Source: CAWUKT01 sp963923035 | GTDB lineage: Bacteria > Bacteroidota > Bacteroidia > J057 > JADKCL01 | Length of the DNA stretch: 49,421 bases | Assembly (NCBI GenBank): GCA_963923035.1 | Contig: CAWUKT010000053.1 | Location: 1-49,421 of the forward strand | Direction of reading: 5' to 3' | Shown: positions 10,234 through 19,118 of the stretch, in pieces | Layout of the letters: the number at the start of each line of letters is the position of its first letter | Numbering within the stretch: position 1 is the first letter of the stretch | Program-made: the position numbers and the translations under genes | The notes under the pieces: model-generated | Told to the model about the DNA's origin: nothing | Database searches by the model: none | The model's input: the letters and a program-made list of their open reading frames with translations, nothing else

Positions 10234-10859
10234 TTCTTGAATTTGAGTTTCCGCTTTTTGATCCTATCCGCGGGCTTTTCCTTGAACTTCAGCGGGAATT
10301 GTTGGACGTGTTCTTTGCGGCTCAGGAAAATACCTCCGATGCGAATTTCGCCCATGGGCGTCCAGTAATCCCGGGCGGCCCGAATACTCTTGTCATTGTT
10401 GAAGGTGCGCTCGTGCATGTAAAGCGGGCCGGCCGATACCTCGAAGTAAATGGTGCCGCGGTGGTTCAGGTTGACGTGGATGCCGGGCATGACCATGTAG
10501 ATGTGTTGGCCCCGGCGGAATTCGTTGGCGCGGCGATTGGAGAGGAACCAATCGTTCATGTAATACGCATTCAGGATGAGAATCCGGTCCTTGCGAACCT
10601 TGGGCCGAAAGAAGGCCAGCTGGTAGGTGAGGCCGCCGCCGATATAGTAGAGCCCGGGCGAGAACCGGGCGCAGAGACGGTGCCAATGCAGGTCAATGGA
10701 AGGGCTGCCCCAGCCGTGCACGCCGCCAAAGCCTGCGCTCGCGCCGGGCTTCAAGCGGTGCGGTTCCAGCCATTGGCCGGAAACCGACGGAGCCGTCGCC
10801 CCCAAAAAGAGTGCGATCAGCAAGGTGGCCCACCAGGGGCTATAGGAGCGTTGCTTCAT
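10230..10859 (-). CDS. Secreted or outer-membrane protein of unknown function
   Basis: A 209-residue protein with a clear N-terminal signal peptide (hydrophobic ATLLIALFLGATAPS, then VSGQW as a probable cleavage site). The mature part is rich in aromatic and glycine residues with alternating polar/hydrophobic stretches (SPGLYYIGGGLTYQLAFF), as in small outer-membrane beta-barrels. It ends in a very basic tail (KKRKLKFKK). I do not recognise a named family. It overlaps the glycosyltransferase gene by ATGA at 10856-10859 and the ThiE-like gene by GTGA at 10230-10233, so it is probably translated from the same operon message. Confidence 0.7.
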   Translation of the reverse strand: MKQRSYSPWWATLLIALFLGATAPSVSGQWLEPHRLKPGASAGFGGVHGWGSPSIDLHWHRLCARFSPGLYYIGGGLTYQLAFFRPKVRKDRILILNAYYMNDWFLSNRRANEFRRGQHIYMVMPGIHVNLNHRGTIYFEVSAGPLYMHERTFNNDKSIRAARDYWTPMGEIRIGGIFLSRKEHVQQFPLKFKEKPADRIKKRKLKFKK

Positions 10860-12823
10860 TGCCTACCCAGATTACGAAATCCCTTCAACAATATTTCCAT
10901 ATCGAGCTCCGTGGAGTAGGACCGGGCGTAGTGCCGGTCGAGGCCCCGCGAATGTTCTTGCGATCCACCAGGGGCCTTTTTGACCCGGTGGAGCATGTTC
11001 AACACGCCCTTTTTCAGGCGGGGCAGGCCCTTGGGGTTCTCCTCGATATAGCCCACGAGGTGGTACTTACCGATGAGGACATTCCAAATATTGCGGAAGG
11101 CGCCGAGGGGGCGCCGGAAACTCCAAAAAGTCGCCGGGAACAGGACCAGCAGGATGAGGCTGCCGAAGACATCGAAGAGCCGCTTGCGGAACTTGACCTC
11201 TTTTTGGTCGAGGCTGAAAAAGGCCGATTGTTCGTGGCGGCTGGCGTGGATGACCGCCGGACCGATGAGGTAATCAACGTCGGGCGGGACGATTTTGTAG
11301 CTGAGGCCGGGCCGCTGGATATGGGACATCACGGTGATGATGCGCTCGGTTTCCATTTGTTTATTGGCGAAAATCACCTCGTCGATCTTGTAAATTTGGA
11401 CGATTTCGCTCAACTGTTGCATGGTCCCGAGGCAGTCCTCCCGTCGCGGACGGGCATTTTCCTCGATGCGCACCGTTCCTTCGATTTGCACCGGATAATT
11501 CAACTCCCCCGTGATCATTTTCCCGATCCGTTCCACTTCCGTATCCATTCCCACAACCACGACCCGCTTTTTGTTCTCCTCCGTGAAGAAGAAGTTTCCG
11601 GTTTTGCGGTAGTTGATGATGTTCCGGTTGATGAGGGCAATGCCGGCGATGGCCACAGAAGATAGCCCTACAATCATCCGCGAGAAGTTGATTTCGGGGA
11701 AGATATAGCTCACCACTGCGATGGCCACGAAGCCAGAGAAAGCGGCGGTTTGGATGGGCTTCACCCGGAATGGTTTTTTGTATCCTCCCGCAATCCACAG
11801 AAAGGAAATGAACACGAGGGTATAAATCGGCGCGGCGATGTAGTCAAATTCTTCGGGGTAGGGGCGGCCGTCTTTTTGGAGCTTGTGGATGTATTCCCAG
11901 TATTCCTTGATGCCAAAAATGGCCCCGTACAGCATCCCCGCCTCGATGGCCGGGAAGGCAATGCGCTTGACGATCCGGCTGAGGATGGCGAGGAAAGCCC
12001 GGAAATAGACCGCGAAGCGGATCAGCAGGATATAGAGGCTCCGCCCCCGTTTGCTGAAATGCTTCCGCGCGAAGATGATCATCGCGTTGTAAAACACGCG
12101 GACATAGTTGATACTGCCTTTTTTCGTGCTTTCGCCCTTGTAGTGGATGATCTTGGTGCCGGCGAAGTAGTAATTTTTGTAGCCGCCGAGTTGGACGCGG
12201 TAGCTCAGGTCGATGTCCTCGCCGTACATGAAAAAGGTCTCGTCGAGGTGACCAATCTTGTCCAGTACCGTTTTCCGCATCCACATGAAGGCCCCGGACA
12301 GCACATCAACCTCGTGGTCGGCGTCTTTATCGAGGTAGGTCAGGTGGTACTTCCCGAATTTTTTGCTTTTGGGAAAGAGGCGGGCGAGGCCGAAAATCTT
12401 GTAGAAGGCGACCCAGAGGGTAGGGAGGGAGCGTTTGGATTCGGGCAAAAAGTTCCCTTCGCCGTCCAGCATCTTTACCCCGAGCGCGCCCGCATCGGGG
12501 TGCGCGTCCATGAACTCGATGCACTTGCGGAAGGTGCTTTCCTCGACGACCGTGTCCGGATTCAGGAGGAGGACATACTCGCCCTGGGCCTGGCGGATCG
12601 CCAGGTTATTGCCGCGGGAAAAGCCCAGGTTGTCCTTGCTTTCGATCAGCTGGACATCGGGAAATTTCTCCTTGAGCATGGCCTGGGAACCGTCGACGGA
12701 ATTGTTGTCGACGACCCAGACGTCGCCATCGATGCCCTGCATCGCCTTGCGCACGGAGAGCAGGCACTGCTCGATAAAGTGCTTGACGTTGTAGTTGACG
12801 ATGATGACGGAGAGCTTTTTCAC
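10856..12823 (-). CDS. Family 2 glycosyltransferase fused to a degenerate sugar-transferase-like half
   Basis: Residues 1-260 form a GT2 domain of the rhamnosyltransferase (WbbL) type: SVIIVNYN (5-12), a nucleotide-sugar/metal site around NPD (88-90), and the acidic MYGEDIDLSYR (199-209). Several membrane segments follow (about 265-290, 330-347, 358-400). Residues 418-520 look like the Rossmann/CoA-binding-like domain of polyprenyl-phosphate sugar transferases (KKRVVVVGMD). RKRLFDVFGSLILLVLFP (547-564) and NVLIGKYHLVGY (581-592) resemble two landmarks of the bacterial sugar transferase (PglC/WcaJ) domain, but the stretch between is far too short for a working catalytic domain. Probable role: surface polysaccharide or glycolipid synthesis at the inner membrane. 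The GTG start at 12823 overlaps the recR stop. Confidence 0.85.
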   Translation of the reverse strand: MKKLSVIIVNYNVKHFIEQCLLSVRKAMQGIDGDVWVVDNNSVDGSQAMLKEKFPDVQLIESKDNLGFSRGNNLAIRQAQGEYVLLLNPDTVVEESTFRKCIEFMDAHPDAGALGVKMLDGEGNFLPESKRSLPTLWVAFYKIFGLARLFPKSKKFGKYHLTYLDKDADHEVDVLSGAFMWMRKTVLDKIGHLDETFFMYGEDIDLSYRVQLGGYKNYYFAGTKIIHYKGESTKKGSINYVRVFYNAMIIFARKHFSKRGRSLYILLIRFAVYFRAFLAILSRIVKRIAFPAIEAGMLYGAIFGIKEYWEYIHKLQKDGRPYPEEFDYIAAPIYTLVFISFLWIAGGYKKPFRVKPIQTAAFSGFVAIAVVSYIFPEINFSRMIVGLSSVAIAGIALINRNIINYRKTGNFFFTEENKKRVVVVGMDTEVERIGKMITGELNYPVQIEGTVRIEENARPRREDCLGTMQQLSEIVQIYKIDEVIFANKQMETERIITVMSHIQRPGLSYKIVPPDVDYLIGPAVIHASRHEQSAFFSLDQKEVKFRKRLFDVFGSLILLVLFPATFWSFRRPLGAFRNIWNVLIGKYHLVGYIEENPKGLPRLKKGVLNMLHRVKKAPGGSQEHSRGLDRHYARSYSTELDMEILLKGFRNLGRQ

Positions 12824-13443
12824 AAAGATTGATTCGAAGCTGTCGAGAAGTCGGTGCGGTTCATGAGGGAGCGGGCCAACGTGATTTCGTCCGTGAATTC
12901 GAGGTCGGAGCCGACGGGAATGCCGCGGGCAATGCTCGACATTTTCACTTCGTGTTGCTGGAGCCGTTTTGCAATATAGAAAGAAGTCATTTCGCCTTCC
13001 ATGGAAGTGGGCAGGGCAAAAATAATTTCCTTGACCTCTTCTTTCTCAACCCGTAGCAGTAACGATTCGATGTTCAGGTCGCCGGGACCGATGCCCTGCA
13101 TGGGGTGAATGACGCCGTTGAGGACATGGTAGGTGCCGGTGTACTGGCCGGTGTTTTCGATCGCGATGACGTCTTTGCAGTCTTCGACGACGCAGACCGT
13201 TCCTTGGTCGCGGCGGTGGCTGGAGCAGATTTTGCAGATTTCATCGTCGGAGATATTGCCGCAGTTCTTGCAGAAACGAATGTCCCGGCGGAGGGCGATG
13301 AGCGCATTGCCGAGTTGCTCGGCGGCATCTTCAGAGCCCCGGAGGATGTGCAAAGCGAGCCGGAGGGCGGTTTTCTTACCGATCCCGGGCAGGCGAGACA
13401 ATTCATTGACTCCGTCTTCGATGACTTTGGAGGGAAAATCCAT
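12820..13443 (-). CDS. recR: Recombination protein RecR
   Basis: A 207-residue protein of the usual RecR length. It has the helix-hairpin-helix start (LPGIGKKTALRLALHIL), a four-cysteine zinc finger (CKNCGNISDDEICKIC), a Toprim domain opening with VCVVEDCKDV, and the conserved C-terminal part (LPTSMEGEMTSFYI; IARGIPVGSDLEF). RecR acts with RecO and RecF in RecA loading at gaps. I chose the ATG at 13443 (MDFPSKVIED), the usual family start, over an in-frame TTG at 13452. The gene leads an operon with three downstream genes joined by 4-nt overlaps and is divergent from the first porZ-like gene. Confidence 0.95.
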   Translation of the reverse strand: MDFPSKVIEDGVNELSRLPGIGKKTALRLALHILRGSEDAAEQLGNALIALRRDIRFCKNCGNISDDEICKICSSHRRDQGTVCVVEDCKDVIAIENTGQYTGTYHVLNGVIHPMQGIGPGDLNIESLLLRVEKEEVKEIIFALPTSMEGEMTSFYIAKRLQQHEVKMSSIARGIPVGSDLEFTDEITLARSLMNRTDFSTASNQSL

Positions 13444-13779
13444 AGGGTCCAACAGCGTTTTTACCGGCGATAAAGTTAGTGAATTTCAGAGACACCTTAT
13501 TGATAGCATGACATCGGGATTGGAAAGGGTAAATGAGGGCGGGAAGTGGGGGAGAAAAGAGCGGGGAAAATGATCTCGGGGAGCCAAATTAAAAGGGAAG
13601 GGAAAAGACCATAGAAAAGGAGGCGGGAAGGAAACAGACCGATGGAAATGGAGTTGGGGAAGTAAAGGGAGCGATAAAGTCGGGTTATTCCGGTTTATGC
13701 AAAGGAATTGACACCTGAGGTTCGTCGGCTTTTGTTTATTTTAGCATTCCGAAAACAGGTCGGGTACGTAGAGAATCGA
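13444..13779. other. Divergent intergenic region with purine-rich tract and G-quadruplex motif
   Basis: This 336-bp stretch between recR (minus) and the first porZ-like gene (plus) contains no convincing gene. From about 13515 to 13680 the plus strand is strongly enriched in G and A. Within it, 13527-13552 has four G-runs (GGG, GGG, GGG, GGGGG) with loops of 7, 1 and 4 nt, which fits the canonical G-quadruplex pattern. It should hold the promoters of both flanking genes, but I cannot place them. Confidence 0.7.
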
Positions 13780-16083
13780 ATGGAACTAAGAAACTTACGT
13801 TGGACCATTGCCTTGCGCATTGTTGTTGTAGCAGTTGGCTTGACGGGCGGAACGCTCAGCAGCCAGCTGATCAATACGTTGTACGGCTGGACGAATTATG
13901 TCAGCAGCAATGCCATCGTGGAGATCGCCCAACGGGGTGAACACCTGTACGTGGCCACGGAAGGCGGCATGTTCAAGGCCAATATGCAGAGCCGCGCTAC
14001 GCGCGTCTTCACCACGGTCGAGGGCCTCAGCAGCCTCAACACGACGACCATTTATACCGATGAACCATCCGGCCTCATCTTCCTCGGCTTCTCCGACGGC
14101 CGCATCAATGTCATCGACGCCAACGATGAGATCAATTACGTCACCGACATCGCCCGGACCGAGTTGTTCACCACCAAGGCCATCAACCGCTTCGCATCGC
14201 AAGATGGTCTGCTGTACGTCGCGACCGAATTCGGCATCGTGGTCTACGACATTGCGCTCGACGAGACGCGGTTCTCCGTGACGAAGATCAGCGAAAACAG
14301 CACGGGCACGCCCGTGAAAGACATCGCCATCGGGCAAGGCCGCCTCTGGGCCGCCCTCAGCAACCAGGGTCTCTACTCCGTCGATCTGAACGATCCGAAC
14401 ATCACGGTTCCCAGCGCCTGGCGCCTGGAATCCGGCTCCAACGGCCTCTCGGCCGGAGGCGTGAACTTCGTCTGCCAGGCCAACGACATTGTCTACGCCA
14501 CCCGCGGCGATACCATCCTCCAAAAGGTCAACGGCCTCGATTGGACCTACGGACCTTTTCCCTTCGAAGAATATACCTACCTCAATGCCCACGGCGGTGA
14601 TGTCTTCGCGACGGCGGGCATCTGGACCTATACCTATCTCGAGGATGGGACGTTCAAGGGCTACAAGAATTTCAGCGTGCCCCGGGCCGCGTATGTCACC
14701 GGAGATACCCTCTGGTGCGGCGACAAGGTCTTCGGGATGATGTATTTCAAGGAGGACAGCTCCTTGAATTTCCTGTTTCCCCAGGGCCCCTTCAACAACT
14801 TCATCACCGAGATCGGAGCTGGAAACGGCGAATTCTACATTGCGCCGCGGGGCAAGCGGGGGTCCTCGGACCGCTGGTACGACCAATCGGGCATTCCCTA
14901 TTTCAGTTTCCTGGGCGGCGGTTGGAACCCGAACAGCTTTCTGACGGGTGAACTGTCGACTTCGGCTGTTTGGCGGGATTTTGCCCGCGCCTATTACGAC
15001 CAGCGGACGGGCTTGTGCTATATGGGCTCCTTCGCGGAGGGCATTGTGGTGATGAAAGATGGCGACCCGGTGGAGTATTTCAATGCCGACAATTCGGGGT
15101 TGTTGGAAACCGGGGACCGGAACCGCGTGAGTGGCCTGTCGACGGATCAGTTCGGCAACTTGTGGGTGACCCAGATCGTGAACGATTTCCCGATCCATGT
15201 CCGTACCCCGGAAGGGGCGTGGTACCGGATGAACCCGACGAATATGAGTCCGATTGGCCTGATCATCGACGATTACGACAACAAATGGATTGTCAACCAG
15301 GGCCAGGGATTGGTGGTCTACCACGACAATTTTACGCCGGAGGATCCGAGCGACGACCGCGTGAAAAAGTTGACCACGGAGATTGGGCGGGGGGGACTCC
15401 TCGACAACTCCGTGTATACGGTGGCCCAGGACCGCGATCAGCAAATCTGGATCGGGACGGAATCAGGCGTGACCATTTACTATGACCCTTCGATCATCTG
15501 GACCGACCAAATCCAGGACGCGGCTTGTCCGCTGATCGACGGCTTCTGCTTGTTGCGGGACCAGCGCGTCAACGACATTGAAGTCGATGCCGCCAACCGC
15601 AAGTGGCTCGCCACGGAGAATGGCGCCTATCTTGTGAATGAAGATGGCACCGAGGTCATTTACCATTTCACCACCGAAAACTCCCCCCTCTTTGACAATG
15701 ACGTGAAGACCCTGGCGGTGGATCAGAGTACCGGCGAGGTCTTGTTTGGGACGGCCAAGGGCCTGGTGGGCTTCATTGGCGACGCCATTCAGGGGCGCCC
15801 CGAGATGGTCGACAGCTTGTACGCATTCCCGAATCCGGTCCAGGAAGACTTCAGTGGCCGGGTCATGATCAAAAATACCGACCAGAATTCCCGCATCAAG
15901 ATCACGACGCCGAACGGCCAATTGGTGCGCGAATTGGACTCCAACGGGGGAGAAATTCCCTGGGACCTGACCGATACCTATGGCAAGCGGGTTCCGCCGG
16001 GGATATATGTGATTCTCGTGGCCACCGCGGATGGCGAAAGTGCCGGGGTGACCAAATTGGCTGTGATTGAACGGCCCTTCTAA
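13780..16083 (+). CDS. porZ: PorZ-like T9SS attachment-complex protein, copy 1
   Basis: A 767-residue protein, close to the ~780 of Porphyromonas PorZ. The ATG at 13780 is followed by a signal peptide (IALRIVVVAVGLTGGTLSS) and two beta-propeller-type regions with repeated short blades (LWVTQIVNDF, KWIVNQGQGLVVY, IWIGTESGVTIYY, KWLATENGAYLV). The last ~80 residues form a T9SS C-terminal domain (YAFPNPVQEDF ... VPPGIYVILVATADG). In P. gingivalis PorZ is in the PorU/V/Q/Z attachment complex and delivers A-LPS to cargo at the cell surface. A second copy follows 37 bp downstream. Other T9SS proteins with two-component-regulator-type propellers look similar, so orthology needs a tree. Confidence 0.8.
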   Translation: MELRNLRWTIALRIVVVAVGLTGGTLSSQLINTLYGWTNYVSSNAIVEIAQRGEHLYVATEGGMFKANMQSRATRVFTTVEGLSSLNTTTIYTDEPSGLIFLGFSDGRINVIDANDEINYVTDIARTELFTTKAINRFASQDGLLYVATEFGIVVYDIALDETRFSVTKISENSTGTPVKDIAIGQGRLWAALSNQGLYSVDLNDPNITVPSAWRLESGSNGLSAGGVNFVCQANDIVYATRGDTILQKVNGLDWTYGPFPFEEYTYLNAHGGDVFATAGIWTYTYLEDGTFKGYKNFSVPRAAYVTGDTLWCGDKVFGMMYFKEDSSLNFLFPQGPFNNFITEIGAGNGEFYIAPRGKRGSSDRWYDQSGIPYFSFLGGGWNPNSFLTGELSTSAVWRDFARAYYDQRTGLCYMGSFAEGIVVMKDGDPVEYFNADNSGLLETGDRNRVSGLSTDQFGNLWVTQIVNDFPIHVRTPEGAWYRMNPTNMSPIGLIIDDYDNKWIVNQGQGLVVYHDNFTPEDPSDDRVKKLTTEIGRGGLLDNSVYTVAQDRDQQIWIGTESGVTIYYDPSIIWTDQIQDAACPLIDGFCLLRDQRVNDIEVDAANRKWLATENGAYLVNEDGTEVIYHFTTENSPLFDNDVKTLAVDQSTGEVLFGTAKGLVGFIGDAIQGRPEMVDSLYAFPNPVQEDFSGRVMIKNTDQNSRIKITTPNGQLVRELDSNGGEIPWDLTDTYGKRVPPGIYVILVATADGESAGVTKLAVIERPF

Positions 16084-16120
16084 CTGGGACAGGCAGGTTT
16101 CCTGTCAATCGAACGCACAC

Positions 16121-18421
16121 ATGAAGATCAATTCATTCATCATCGCCTTGCTGCTCACCGGAATGTTTTTTCCGGCCCCGACCCTCATGGGTCAACGCAC
16201 GACGACGATCGGTAGCTGGACGCCCTACCTCAGCTTCGATTATGCGAAAGATATCATTCGGGACGGCGATTTTTTCTACGTGAATACCCAGGGCGGGTAT
16301 TACTACTGGGATACGCGCGACGATTCCTACCATACCTATACGCCGATTGAAGGGCTGAGCGATGTGGATGCGAGTACGATGTACCTGGACAGCGCGTCGG
16401 GGACCATTTTCCTTGGCTACGAAGACGGCACCATCAACTATTTTGCCAAGCCTTTCGGTCCGGTCCGCATCATGTCGGATATCCAGCGCTCCAATTTGTT
16501 CACCTCCAAACGCATCAACAAATTCCTCTCGTACGAAGGGATGCTGTACATCGCGACGGACTTTGGGGTGGTGATTTTCGACATTGACAAGGAAGAAACG
16601 CGGAGTTCGGTGACCAAGGTCGGTGAGAATCCCTCCGGACAAGCGGTGGTCGACATGGCCATCATCAACGAAGAACTGTATGTGTGTTTGCCGGGAGGGT
16701 TGTACAAAACGTCCCTCAACCAGGTCAATATTACGGTGCCGAGTGTATGGGAAAAGATGGACGGAAAATTGGGGATGCCGAGTGGAGGAGCAAAGGAAAT
16801 TGAGCACATCGGAGAAACGGTATTTGTGGTCGTGGCGGACAGCAGCTACCAGAAACCGATCTGGTCGCCCACGTGGATTCCCGGTCCCATGCCCCAGCTC
16901 GACTTTGACTTTTTCCGCGCCACCGACAGCGTCCTCTACGCCGGCTACGGCCAATATATCCGGGTGCACACCCTCGACGATCCCCAGTACCTGATCGTCA
17001 ACGACAATGGTTCGGTCACGGCGTACATCGATTCTCAGTACTCGATTTACTCCGATCCCGTCCGTTCCCTGCGCCTCGTCCAGGAACCCGATACCTTCGT
17101 GGAAGTCGGTCCCGACGGGCCCAATACGAATATCCTCACCCAAATCGCCGTCGGCAACGGCGAAATCCACATTGCCCCGCAGGGCCAAGCCGGTGCCACC
17201 TCCGGACCTTCTTATGTGCCCACTGGCTTTTACTACTTCAACCAGGAAGACGGCTGGACCAACTTCCTGGTCGAGGACCAGATCAGTCGCGATTCCATTT
17301 ACCGGGACATTGCCCGGCTCCATTACGATCCGGTGAGCAAGACCTGCTTTTACGGCTCCTGGGGCCAGGGGATCGTGCGCTTTCAGGAAGGCGAAATCTT
17401 GAAGAATTACATGACCCAGAATTCGGGATTGCCGACGAGCCTGACGACTTCGGGCATCGATGAGGTGCGGATCTCGGGCATGGACATGGATGAAGATGGC
17501 AATCTCTGGGCCTGTTCCATCCTGGCCGACGAGCAATTGAGCGTCCTGACGCCCGAGGGTGAATGGTACAATTTCAGCCTGCCGGGTCTGCCGGTGGATG
17601 TCCTGATCGACGATTGGGGCAATAAATGGATCATCAACAATGGGCAGGGACTTGTGGTGTTCAATGAAAATGGCACCCTGGACAATCCGGCGGATGACAT
17701 GGTCGAGGTGCTGACCACGGCCAATGGCAAGGGCGGGCTTCCCTCGGGCAGCATCAACGCCCTCGCGAAGGACCGTAATGGCCATATCTGGATCGGGACG
17801 CTGGAAGGCATCGGCGTCTTTGCGAATCCCAGCCGGATCAATGCCGGGACGCTCCCCGATGCCAGTTGTCCGGTCATCGACGGGTTCTGCCTCTTGCGGG
17901 ACCAGCGTGTCACGGCCATCGAAGTCGATGGCGCCAACCGCAAGTGGATCGGCACCGAAAATGGCGTCTACGTCGTCAACCCCCAGGGCAATCGCCTGAT
18001 TGAGCACTTGACCGTCGACAATTCGCCGCTCTTCAGCAACGAAATCCGCGACATCGAAATCGATCCGGTGACGGGCGAGATCTTTTTCGCGACCAACAAA
18101 GGACTGCTTTCCCTGATGGGTGAGTCCATCCAGGGCAAGGAAACCAGTGACGAGCTTTACGTTTTCCCGAATCCGATTTACGACGACTACGATGGCGAAG
18201 TGGCCATTTCGTGTTCGGTGGCGGATGCGGAGGTGCGCATCGCGAGTGCGAGTGGCATGGTGCTGCGGGAACTGAAGGCGTTGGGTGGTCAGGCGGTCTG
18301 GGACGGTCGGGACGCAGCTGGAAACCGGCTCTCGCCGGGGGTTTATTTGGCGATGGTGGTAGATTCCGACGGACAGAACGCAGGAATCGCTAAATTTGCC
18401 GTCGTAGCTAGAAATCCATGA
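16121..18421 (+). CDS. porZ: PorZ-like T9SS attachment-complex protein, copy 2
   Basis: A 766-residue paralogue of the preceding gene with the same layout: signal peptide (FIIALLLTGMFFPAPTLMG), N-terminal TIGSWTPYLSFDYAKDI, double propeller, and a C-terminal sorting-like domain (YVFPNPIYDDYDG ... LSPGVYLAMVVDSDG). Both copies carry a near-identical block, CPLIDGFCLLRDQRV in copy 1 and CPVIDGFCLLRDQRV in copy 2, followed by the KW-TENG blade. I chose the ATG at 16121 because it begins the signal peptide. Its stop overlaps the next start as ATGA at 18418-18421. Two copies side by side suggest a tandem duplication followed by divergence. Confidence 0.8.
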   Translation: MKINSFIIALLLTGMFFPAPTLMGQRTTTIGSWTPYLSFDYAKDIIRDGDFFYVNTQGGYYYWDTRDDSYHTYTPIEGLSDVDASTMYLDSASGTIFLGYEDGTINYFAKPFGPVRIMSDIQRSNLFTSKRINKFLSYEGMLYIATDFGVVIFDIDKEETRSSVTKVGENPSGQAVVDMAIINEELYVCLPGGLYKTSLNQVNITVPSVWEKMDGKLGMPSGGAKEIEHIGETVFVVVADSSYQKPIWSPTWIPGPMPQLDFDFFRATDSVLYAGYGQYIRVHTLDDPQYLIVNDNGSVTAYIDSQYSIYSDPVRSLRLVQEPDTFVEVGPDGPNTNILTQIAVGNGEIHIAPQGQAGATSGPSYVPTGFYYFNQEDGWTNFLVEDQISRDSIYRDIARLHYDPVSKTCFYGSWGQGIVRFQEGEILKNYMTQNSGLPTSLTTSGIDEVRISGMDMDEDGNLWACSILADEQLSVLTPEGEWYNFSLPGLPVDVLIDDWGNKWIINNGQGLVVFNENGTLDNPADDMVEVLTTANGKGGLPSGSINALAKDRNGHIWIGTLEGIGVFANPSRINAGTLPDASCPVIDGFCLLRDQRVTAIEVDGANRKWIGTENGVYVVNPQGNRLIEHLTVDNSPLFSNEIRDIEIDPVTGEIFFATNKGLLSLMGESIQGKETSDELYVFPNPIYDDYDGEVAISCSVADAEVRIASASGMVLRELKALGGQAVWDGRDAAGNRLSPGVYLAMVVDSDGQNAGIAKFAVVARNP

Positions 18422-18978
18422 AATTACTCATCTTCAACGAAGCCAATCTCCGACGGACGCCGTTCATCAAGCAGTTTGTCTCGGAGTTCCACCAATTCAA
18501 AGACAAAACCATCCTGTTGCACGCGCCCTTCGGGAAGCCGCGGGACACATTTTTTGTGACCAAGCGCATTTCCTCCCTGTTGAGCGAAGTGCTGGTGGTG
18601 AACATGGCTTTGTCGGGGGATCAAAAAGGCTTGCTGAACCGGGAAGCGGGGGAATTGAAGGTGGATGTGAATCAGATCACCCACAAGTTCAAGACCCTGC
18701 AAATGGTGGTGATGAATACGATTGTGGGGGGAACAGACGGAGAAATGGCCTCGGTTGCGGAAGTAGCTCAATTGCTCCGCCAAGAACTGCCCATCGAAGA
18801 AACCCTCGTTTTTTATACCAACAGTATGTCCCCGGTTGCGGCGGAGAAGAAGTTGGTGGAGGGAAATGACGACATTGCGGACTTGTTGAAGGTCTACGAT
18901 GAGGAAGCCCCCGCATTGGAGCAAGCCGCCAGTTTGGCTCCCGCCTGGCTGGTCAGCGCGTCGAATTTCGCCAAATAA
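18418..18978 (+). CDS. Conserved-looking cytoplasmic protein, function unknown
   Basis: A 186-residue protein without signal peptide or membrane segment. It starts MKLLIFNEANLRRTPF and contains LLHAPFGKPRDTFFVTKRIS and VVNMALSGDQKGLLNRE. These faintly recall the substrate loop region of amino-acid kinases such as acetylglutamate kinase, but the resemblance is too weak for a call. The ATGA overlap with the second porZ-like gene implies coupled translation and perhaps a shared role. A T-rich stretch follows the stop codon, without a clear hairpin. Confidence 0.7.
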   Translation: MKLLIFNEANLRRTPFIKQFVSEFHQFKDKTILLHAPFGKPRDTFFVTKRISSLLSEVLVVNMALSGDQKGLLNREAGELKVDVNQITHKFKTLQMVVMNTIVGGTDGEMASVAEVAQLLRQELPIEETLVFYTNSMSPVAAEKKLVEGNDDIADLLKVYDEEAPALEQAASLAPAWLVSASNFAK

Positions 18979-19070
18979 GGTCCTTTTCTTTCTTCATTTT
19001 TCTGCCAGGAACGAGATTTGTTCGGTTCTCGACTCAACCCTTGATTTTCCCTGACGTATGACCAGAAGCA

Positions 19071-19103
19071 TTGTTGCTGCTGCGCGAATGAAGTATTATT
19101 AGG
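19071..19103 (+). promoter_or_regulatory. Possible promoter of the subtilisin gene
   Basis: TTG at 19074-19076 lies 17 nt upstream of TATTATTAGG (19094-19103), and the ATG of the subtilisin gene is 16 nt further on. The layout resembles the Bacteroidota TTG/TAnnTTTG promoter, although the -7 half is imperfect. The same arrangement with the same 10-mer occurs at 29715-29744. Confidence 0.3.
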
Positions 19104-19118
19104 ATCGAAATTGGCATT

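Noticed and set aside
11750..12832. 360-codon plus-strand open frame opposite the glycosyltransferase
   Set aside because: It runs antisense to a gene with clear GT2 motifs; product is low-complexity Val/Asp/Glu-rich without domain signals.
13795..15444. 549-codon minus-strand open frame opposite the first porZ-like gene
   Set aside because: Antisense shadow. The plus-strand protein has a signal peptide, blades and a sorting domain.
16133..18007. 624-codon minus-strand open frame opposite the second porZ-like gene
   Set aside because: Same reason as for copy 1; no domain and no independent start context.
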